From UBA10329 sp964500205 (GTDB lineage Bacteria; Bacteroidota; Bacteroidia; UBA10329), in the NCBI GenBank assembly GCA_964500205.1, contig CAZCNS010000004.1, positions 248,001-312,000 of the forward strand: DNA of 64,000 nt. The letters are read 5' to 3'. Shown in pieces: positions 59,301 to 64,000 of this stretch. Each line of letters starts with the position of its first letter. Positions within the stretch are counted from its first letter, which is position 1. The position numbers were made by a program, and so were the translations under genes. Under the pieces are notes generated by a model. It was not told the DNA's origin. It did not search any database and saw nothing but the letters and a program-made list of their open reading frames with translations.

Positions 59301-62300
59301 TGCCGGCTGTGACCCAATTGCCGTTGGTATTCTCCTGAAGAATGGTTCCCAGCGGTGCATTCATGGAGAAGCAGTAGTCGAAACCGGTGCCTGCAGGTTC
59401 GCCACCTCCCTGTGTGTCGTTCGGTGCACCGAGGTAAGTACCAAGTCCACCGGGCTGAGGCTTGAGGATAGCACTCTGACCGCTTGGGCAGATCAGGCGT
59501 ATCTCCAGATCACCGAGGTAGGAGTGCTCAATATTGACGCACATCTCCTCCAGGTCCGTTCCGGTCTGGATGGTCTCGTTCGCAGGGAATCCAGTGATAT
59601 CAATGGTCGTATTGTAGGAAACGCCATTCCCGTCAGGCAGCGCAAGCTGACCACCACCGAAAGTACCTCCGAGCACGATCTGGCTTGATGTGCAGCCGTT
59701 GGCATCTGTCACCACCACCGAGTAGTCGCCAGCAGGCAGGTTGTTGATGTCCTCAGTGGTCTGCCCACCGGGGAACCACTGGTAGGTAAATGGGGCGGTC
59801 CCACCGTTCACCGTCATGTCTATTGCTCCGTCCGAGCCGCCTGCACAGCTCACATCGGTCACGTTGAGGCTGATGGTGATCGCATCTGCCTCATTGATAT
59901 TGAACTGCCCGAAGATGCTACATCCGTTGGCATCGGTGACTGTAACCTGATACGTACCGCCCGGAACACCGGTCAGATTCTGGTCGGTGCTGCCTCCTGG
60001 TGTCCACAGGTAGGTGTAGGGTGCTGTTCCTCCGAGAATATTGACGAATACTCCTCCGGTATCATCACCGTTACACACCACTGGTTGAATGTTCACCGAG
60101 CCGCTCAATGGGGGTGGTGCAGTGATAGAGTATGTTCCGAAAGCCTGACAACCTGTTGCCTGATCGGTGACCACCACAGAGTACGTGCCCTGACCAAGGT
60201 TCGTGATGGAGGAACTTGTTGCACCGTTCGACCATTGATAAGTGAAGGGTCCGGTACCACCGCTGGGGGTGATGGAAATGGAGCCGTTCGGGGTATTGGA
60301 GCAGTCAGGCCCTTGTACATCGGCCGTTAGGTCGGGCGCATCGCCACCGCTTAGTGTGAAGAGCGTGTCGAGGCTGCATCCATTGGCATCAGTCACTGTA
60401 AGTGAATAGATGCCTGCTGCGAGTCCAGAGATGTTGTCCACGGTGGCTCCGTTGGACCACTGGTAAGTGAACGGCCCATTTCCGTTCGTCACGCTGACCG
60501 CGATGGAACCATCTGTCGCTCCGCAGGTCGGGTCGGTAACGGTGGCAATCAGTTCCGTTAGTGTAGCCGCATTCACATCGTAAGAACCGAAAACAAGGCA
60601 CCCGGTGACATTATCCTCTACACTGACCAGATAACTACCTGTCGCCAATCCGGAGATGTCTTCCGTGGTTTCTCCCCCGGGGGTCCAGAGGATGTTGAAG
60701 TCTCCCGAACCTCCATTGATGGTAAGGTCGATGGCCCCATCATCAGACGCGCAGTCTGTGCCATCGGTCACAGTTGCTTGGAGGTCGTGCCCTGGGAAAT
60801 TGTTAACAAGGATGAAAAGCGTCTCATCGCAACCAAGGTCCAGATCCGTGATGGTCACGGTGTAGATTCCGGCTGCCACATCCGTCAGGTTCTGGGCGGT
60901 CTGACCACCTGGTTGCCAGTCAAACGAATAGTTGCCCGACCCTCCTGTCACATCAAGGAACACAGATCCGTTGCTTTCACCGCATTCCGCACTTGAGCTC
61001 AGGGAAGTTGCGGTAAGTCGGTCATTCTGAATAATACTGACAGCCGTGGAGGCAACACATCCGCGGGCATCTGTGACGTTCACCACGTATAGCCCCTCGG
61101 TAAGACCACCTATGTCTTCGGTGATCTGACCATTGCTCCAGTTGTAGGTGTACGGCCCTGTGCCACCTGACACGTTGAGGTCTATGGATCCGGGTACGGA
61201 TCCGTCACAGCTTATGTTGACTGATGTGGTCGAAAGGGTCAATGTGGCCGGTTCGTCCACAACAAATTGACCGAGGATCTGACAACCGTTGTCATCTGTG
61301 ATGGTCACTTGATAGGTTCCTCCGGCAAGACCTGAGATTGACGGTGCTGATATGTTGCCTGGGTTCCAAACGATGTCATACGGTGCAGTGCCTCCTATGA
61401 TAGTGATGTCGATGGCCCCGTCAGCATCACCATTGCATGTAACGGGTGTGATGTTTGCTGATCCTCCCAGTGCGGCAGGAGAGATAAGGTCGAAGGTCTC
61501 AAAGGTCAGACAACCAGTGCCTTCGTCCAAGATGGTCACAGAGTACGTTCCTGCCGTGAGGTTGGAAATTGATTGGCTGATAGACCCATTGGACCAAGAG
61601 AAGGTGAACGGGCCTACACCGCCAGTAAGCGACAGGGTGATCGATCCATCGGCAGAGTTTGAGCAACTCGGGTTTGAGACCACAGAGGTCACATCCGGTG
61701 TACCGTCATCATCGAGTACGAGTACAAAGTCATCGGTGCAGCCGTTCACATCCGTGATGATGACCTGATAGATGCCAGCCCCTACATTGACGAGATTCTG
61801 GTCTGTCGATCCATTGGACCACAGAAAAGTGTAAGGGTCTGTGCCACCGCTCACATTGAGGATGATGGAGCCATTGGGGTCACCGCATGATGGCTGCACC
61901 ACGGATACCTGCACGATGACATTGCTCAGGGTGGTAACAGTAAATGGTTCAACAACTACGCATCCCTCCACGTTGTCGGTGACAGTAACGTTGTAAGATC
62001 CACCAGCCAAGTTGTTGAGGTCTTGGGTGGTCTCATTCCCGGGCGACCATGAATAATCAAAGTTGCCGCTGCCACCGTTCACCGTGATGTCGATGGCACC
62101 ATCATTGGCCACACAGCTGGACCCGTCTGTAACCACCCCGTCCACCGTGTGACCGGGGATATTGTTCACGAAAAGGAAAAGGTCGTCCGAGCAGCCCAGG
62201 GTATTGTCAGTCACCGTTACGCTGTAGATGCCTTGCGGCAGTCCCGATACGTTCTGGGTGGTCTGTCCGCCCGGCTGCCAATCATAACTGTAGTTGCCGG

Positions 62301-63435
62301 AGCCTCCGGTCACATTGAGACTCACCGCACCGTTGCTCTCATTGCATTCCGCATTGGTGATGAGGAATCCGATGTTGACGGTAGAGCCATCCAAGATGGT
62401 GAATGGTGCAGCACCGGCACAACCGTTGTCATCCAGAACAGTTACGATATAGAACCCACCCGTTAGCCCGACAAGGTCCTCTGTTGTGGACCCGTTGCTC
62501 CAGTTGAAGGTGTAAGGCGGGGTGCCACCCGATACCGTGAGGTCGATTTCACCATCCTGAAGACCATCACAACTGACGTCCGTGACCACACCAGTAACAG
62601 AGATGGGAGGCGGTTCTGAAATCACCACAGGTGTCGGGATGAACTGACAGCCGATGTCATCTGTCACCGTGAGCGTATAAGTTCCTGCAGTGACATCCGT
62701 TATGCTTTCAGTGTTGAATCCTCCCGGAGACCAAGAAAAGTTGTATGGCGGGGTGCCACCCGTAATCCCTGAGGATAGGATAGCCCCGTCAGAGCCGTTC
62801 GGACAAGTCACCGGTGTGGCTGTCAGTGTGCCGTCCCAGTCAGGTTCTTGATTGATTGTGAACGGCACAGTCTCAGAACAGCCGTTCGCATCCGTGACCA
62901 CAAGATCGTATGTCCCTGAATCCAACCCTGAAATGTTGTCAACCGTCACTGGGAACGGAGGCCATGCATAGTTGTACGGTGGTGCACCACCTGTTACCAC
63001 CACCGATGCCGAACCGTCATTAATGTCAGGGCAGCTCTTGTCCGTGGTGGTCAGTTGGATGTCGAACGGGGCAGGGTCGTTGATCACCGCGAGGCCGATA
63101 ACGCCAAGGCAACTTCCACCGATCCCATCTTCACCCACCACGATCACCTGATAGTCACTCACACCTGAGTTCAGACCGGAGAACGTGAAAGTATTTGTGG
63201 CCTGCGGACCGCTTGATATGAACAGCGGCCCGTTGGTCAGCACATAGTTGTAATCCGGGAAACCACCCGATACGGTGATGGAGATGGAGCCATCATTGGC
63301 TCCGAAGCAGGTCACGTCCTCTACAACAATGGACTCGATGACCACCGGACACTGCGCCAAAACGCGCTGCGAAGAGGCTAAGAAACTTGATAGTGCTGCC
63401 GCCAGAGGCAGAAATGCGCGTAGAGGTCGCATCAT
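53305..63435 (-). CDS. Giant SprB-repeat T9SS type B surface protein (~3,376 aa)
   Basis: A cell-surface adhesin candidate. Signal peptide (1-~32, ending VLAQ), 16 SprB-type repeats (~40-1255), a jelly-roll P-domain-like insert (~1257-1432; HSYLGDLEIRLICPSG...CPLNGTWTLQVTDNISIDDG), 22 more repeats (~1445-3135), two PKD/Ig-like modules (~3140-3290) and a gliding-motility-associated C-terminal domain (SFPDGISPNGDGINDEWII...YYYVIRSDNFEQPFTG) for T9SS type B sorting. Each repeat reads roughly C..DG...V.GG..PY.Y.W...G.Y.V.VTD.NGC. Repeats after the insert have two extra Cys. Start ATG 63435 (or 63432); frame extends to 63552 without a signal peptide. It likely works with the PorP/SprF protein next to it in gliding or adhesion. 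Confidence 0.93.
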   Translation of the reverse strand: MMRPLRAFLPLAAALSSFLASSQRVLAQCPVVIESIVVEDVTCFGANDGSISITVSGGFPDYNYVLTNGPLFISSGPQATNTFTFSGLNSGVSDYQVIVVGEDGIGGSCLGVIGLAVINDPAPFDIQLTTTDKSCPDINDGSASVVVTGGAPPYNYAWPPFPVTVDNISGLDSGTYDLVVTDANGCSETVPFTINQEPDWDGTLTATPVTCPNGSDGAILSSGITGGTPPYNFSWSPGGFNTESITDVTAGTYTLTVTDDIGCQFIPTPVVISEPPPISVTGVVTDVSCDGLQDGEIDLTVSGGTPPYTFNWSNGSTTEDLVGLTGGFYIVTVLDDNGCAGAAPFTILDGSTVNIGFLITNAECNESNGAVSLNVTGGSGNYSYDWQPGGQTTQNVSGLPQGIYSVTVTDNTLGCSDDLFLFVNNIPGHTVDGVVTDGSSCVANDGAIDITVNGGSGNFDYSWSPGNETTQDLNNLAGGSYNVTVTDNVEGCVVVEPFTVTTLSNVIVQVSVVQPSCGDPNGSIILNVSGGTDPYTFLWSNGSTDQNLVNVGAGIYQVIITDVNGCTDDFVLVLDDDGTPDVTSVVSNPSCSNSADGSITLSLTGGVGPFTFSWSNGSISQSISNLTAGTYSVTILDEGTGCLTFETFDLISPAALGGSANITPVTCNGDADGAIDITIIGGTAPYDIVWNPGNISAPSISGLAGGTYQVTITDDNGCQILGQFVVDEPATLTLSTTSVNISCDGSVPGSIDLNVSGGTGPYTYNWSNGQITEDIGGLTEGLYVVNVTDARGCVASTAVSIIQNDRLTATSLSSSAECGESNGSVFLDVTGGSGNYSFDWQPGGQTAQNLTDVAAGIYTVTITDLDLGCDETLFILVNNFPGHDLQATVTDGTDCASDDGAIDLTINGGSGDFNILWTPGGETTEDISGLATGSYLVSVEDNVTGCLVFGSYDVNAATLTELIATVTDPTCGATDGSIAVSVTNGNGPFTYQWSNGATVDNISGLAAGIYSLTVTDANGCSLDTLFTLSGGDAPDLTADVQGPDCSNTPNGSISITPSGGTGPFTYQWSNGATSSSITNLGQGTYSVVVTDQATGCQAFGTYSITAPPPLSGSVNIQPVVCNGDDTGGVFVNILGGTAPYTYLWTPGGSTDQNLTGVPGGTYQVTVTDANGCSIFGQFNINEADAITISLNVTDVSCAGGSDGAIDMTVNGGTAPFTYQWFPGGQTTEDINNLPAGDYSVVVTDANGCTSSQIVLGGTFGGGQLALPDGNGVSYNTTIDITGFPANETIQTGTDLEEMCVNIEHSYLGDLEIRLICPSGQSAILKPQPGGLGTYLGAPNDTQGGGEPAGTGFDYCFSMNAPLGTILQENTNGNWVTAGNPPNNSMTPGTYTPDQSFDNFIGCPLNGTWTLQVTDNISIDDGFVFDWNVSFSGSGSNDSLAIVNEPDPIDITTNNTPATCGVCDGSITVSPFNGTAPYTYLWNTGATTATLNNICAGIYQVLVTDANGCVQNFFLALNNVTGPVTGGAIITDATCFNSCDGEATINPSGGTPPYTYQWVPGGQNTNSVSSLCPGDYFVQVQDADGCISTENVTIGSPPQIQVGRTVTNSTCGQCDGTINLTPIAGPEPFSYDWSPAVVGNQTSAIDLCAGVYNITVTDATGCEEVVTVLLNDFPAATLATTGTAPSCETACDGEATVTAIGGTPPYFYVWNDPLAQTNNTAINLCAGTYGVTVTDSDGCTSVAQVDLTAPAPIGLSLLIVDNGVCANDCDGAITVIPSGGTIPFTYLWSDPNGQITATASGLCGGTYTVTVTDSNGCTSDVTGTVNSPDGLSATADITDASCFGICDGEATVNAIGGVPPYTYQWSDPNAQTDTTATGLCAGNYIVQVTDANGCTFDLQVTIAEPTEITVAFDNIVNLLCDGDCIGEATALPSGSAGGYSFLWDDINTQTGQTATGLCASTYTVTVTDADGCTGQDQVTITGPGGFTSSASATTIPTCFGGCDATATVSVVGGVAPYSYQWNDPASQTTPVAVGLCAGTYTVVVTDANGCVSVSSIVVTNPQAITATTTASDPFCFGACTGTSTVFTSGGTFPYTYQWSDPNGQTTITAVNLCSGVYNVTVTDINGCSTVASVEIFDPTEITATINVTEATCGQCNGAATVLPVGGVQPYAYTWGDGQTTQTVTGLCPGVYNVDVSDQFGCVVNFIIPVNNIGGPTAATVTVNDATCFGACDGDAAISDIVGGTPPYDILWVPGGQTTDAVSGLCAGIYNVQVIDSIGCIYTEPVIVGEPPQIQANFNSVPSTCGDANGSITLNPTGGDGGPYSIVWVPNVSSGTTATDLAAGTYTVTITDGSNCSETFVIPVNDISGPDVTISGTNISCNGTCDGTATVAITGGTAPYNVLWNDSQAQTGLTATGLCAGQYSATITDANGCTTVLQITLTEPTEISFSSPIVTDATCPSVCDGAITLVASGGSLPYTVVWSPSGSTEFTATGLCAGDQIATVTDANGCTESITINVDEPDPIVIATSTLDASCFGVCDGEAYASASGGTGLFTYLWNDLALTANDTVTSLCAGTYQVVVTDGAGCSDSTTVSINEPADITINTSAQGVTCNGDCDGQAIADAIGGTAPYTYQWDDPAFTLNDTVTGLCPGIYNVLVTDSNGCTAATAVLISEPELLQLTAQSTNITCGGDCNGTATVLVQGGSPGYTFLWNDPQAQTTATATGLCAGDYAVTVTDANGCIDSVSVTITEPPTLEASVSVENPSCGGVCDGSATVNITGGTADYVILWSNFSTGTTISDLCAGNYTVLVTDANLCTDTVNFILSEPPVLTANITAVQQVLCVGSCTGTATVQGGGGTPPFSYQWSDGQTGETATGLCVGEYTVTVTDDIGCTAQTIVTINDDNALAANVPISTAVSCNGDCNGTATAFASGGVGPYQYTWEDIGQTGQTAVNLCPGAYTVTVIDVQAPACTTQASVIIAEPTVLEATVTVSDESCGNACDGSATVATTGGTAPYTFVWNDPSNQVGSTASSLCVGNYTVNVVDANGCSVQGAGEVNGPLAILANAVTTASSCSNVADGSVNLTVSGGAPGFTYQWTPGNASTEDLSNVPFGSYTVTITDATGCTLQQTFAVGTLVEIQADAGEDVLLCVGNSIALNGSGGGSYLWSPTETLSNPNQSNPDARPTETTTYVLTVTIAGCTDSDSVTVTMYDVPPVDAGENVTIVQGGTIGLNALGVVTGWDYEWSPEDGLDNPNVPNPFASPSETTLYFVTVTDGNGCTNIDSLLVTVVPDISFPDGISPNGDGINDEWIIDNITLFEDAIVEIYNRWGQLLWMSAPGYPVPWDGRYKDEDLPVGTYYYVIRSDNFEQPFTGPITIVR

Positions 63436-63493
63436 GACTGTTGGTTGATGTCCGTGAACATTTAGCGGGGATTTAGCTTCCCTCAAAACGGGG

Positions 63494-63501
63494 TGAAAGT
63501 A
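63494..63501 (-). promoter_or_regulatory. Possible -7 box upstream of the giant adhesin gene
   Basis: TACTTTCA on the minus strand, 58 bases before ATG 63435, resembles TAnnTTTG with the last bases changed. Weak. Confidence 0.25.
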
Positions 63502-63659
63502 CAACTTTCGGCTTTCCACGTCCTTGCCGTCTATCGATTCATGTCCAGACATGCCATCTTATACAACTATGCCCAAAGGTTCTATTGCTTTCTGTCTAAA
63601 AAAATTAAAAGTGTTAAGCAAGTTTTGCCAATTTGCGGCATCATTCCGAGAAAAGAAAA

Positions 63660-64000
63660 ATGGACCAATTGAGCAGATTGATCCCGCGAATACTTGGCAT
63701 CATTGCGATTGCTGGAGTTCTCGTCCCAACCGAGGCAAAGGCGCAGCTTTTGGTCACTGAGGCGGTTACTGCGGCTCAGGCGGAGGCACTCGTGCAGGAT
63801 GTCCTGGCGGGATCCTGCGTCACCATCTCCAATGTCACCTACACCGGTTACGTCAACGGTTCCTCCGAGGGGGCGGTCGGGACTTTCGGCAATGGAGGCA
63901 CAACCAATCTTGGACTGGAGTCGGGCGTGGTGCTGACCTCCGGCCTCGCATCGAACGTGATCGGACCGAATGCCAACTCCAGCATATCGTCAAACTTCGG
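63660..64000 (+). CDS. Secreted choice-of-anchor L domain protein, partial (runs off right edge)
   Basis: ATG 63660 opens a frame that continues to the window end (at least 113 residues). A signal peptide covers ~1-29 (LIPRILGIIAIAGVLVPTEAKA). Then LVQDVLAGSCVTISNVTYTGYVNGS and GAVGTFGNGGTTNLGLESGVVLTSGLASNVIGPN match the choice-of-anchor L domain found in large Bacteroidetes surface proteins, often with T9SS sorting domains at the C-terminus. A 227-base divergent spacer separates it from the giant adhesin. An A-rich leader (GAGAAAAGAAAAA) precedes the ATG. Probably another exported adhesin. Confidence 0.8.
   Translation, partial: MDQLSRLIPRILGIIAIAGVLVPTEAKAQLLVTEAVTAAQAEALVQDVLAGSCVTISNVTYTGYVNGSSEGAVGTFGNGGTTNLGLESGVVLTSGLASNVIGPNANSSISSNF

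Noticed and set aside
63436..63552. Longer start for the giant adhesin
   Set aside because: The upstream extension would bury the signal peptide at residue 40; ATG 63435 starts directly with it.

Overview
The window looks like a chromosomal segment of a Bacteroidetes (Bacteroidota) bacterium, probably a flavobacterial or sphingobacterial relative of moderate GC. The evidence is a PorP/SprF-type protein beside a giant SprB-like repeat adhesin with a gliding-motility C-terminal domain. Bacteroidetes-only lipoprotein families (DUF4296, DUF4292, DUF4837) and TAnnTTTG/TAnnTTCG -7 boxes just upstream of many starts agree with this.

Layout. 1-2.5 kb is an AT-richer accessory edge: two unrecognised minus-strand genes, a small Cys-rich protein, an XRE regulator and a non-coding array of 21-bp tandem repeats. 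2.5-9.2 kb holds YceI, a DAO-type FAD oxidoreductase, a subtilase, a large acyl-CoA dehydrogenase, an extended SDR and a DUF4296 lipoprotein. 9.2-17 kb alternates housekeeping and accessory genes. The neighbourhood SDR / DUF4296 / dihydroorotase / polyprenol-phosphate mannosyltransferase appears split by two islands: a DUF4411 PIN + ImmA/IrrE pair, and a membrane protein + DUF6364/PIN + HipBA set. 17-22.8 kb has the GT2 mannosyltransferase, a glutaminyl cyclase-like M28 lipoprotein, cysS, a Tat-signal PLP enzyme and a membrane protein.

22.8-32 kb is a leucine/isovalerate-type degradation operon read leftwards: biotin carboxylase and carboxyltransferase of an acyl-CoA carboxylase, enoyl-CoA hydratase, a BKACE enzyme and an isovaleryl-type acyl-CoA dehydrogenase. 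A YhcG-type PDDEXK nuclease gene is wedged inside it. A TetR gene lies upstream, with two palindromes between it and a divergent fatty acid hydroxylase/sterol desaturase gene. 33-36.8 kb is the proteostasis block tig-clpP-clpX followed by tRNA-Leu(TAG). 36.9-39.8 kb has a flavin reductase, a 23S rRNA-type methyltransferase and a second YceI. 39.8-42.3 kb is a translationally coupled flavin halogenase-like + DUF1702 pair.

42.4-52.3 kb is a cell-envelope block: DUF4837, MltD-like transglycosylase, GatA, TatA, EnvC-like activator, DUF4292, TPR protein, dUTPase and flippase. 52.3-63.4 kb is the PorP/SprF protein and a ~3,376-residue SprB-repeat protein. I count 38 repeats, split 16 + 22 by a P-domain-like insertion; the two halves differ in cysteine pattern. 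The right edge starts a secreted choice-of-anchor-L protein.

The most notable observations are the 21-bp TACAG array, the cysteine co-occurrence and super-repeat structure of the giant protein, the halogenase/DUF1702 cassette, the HipB-like operator half-sites and the nuclease inside the catabolic operon.
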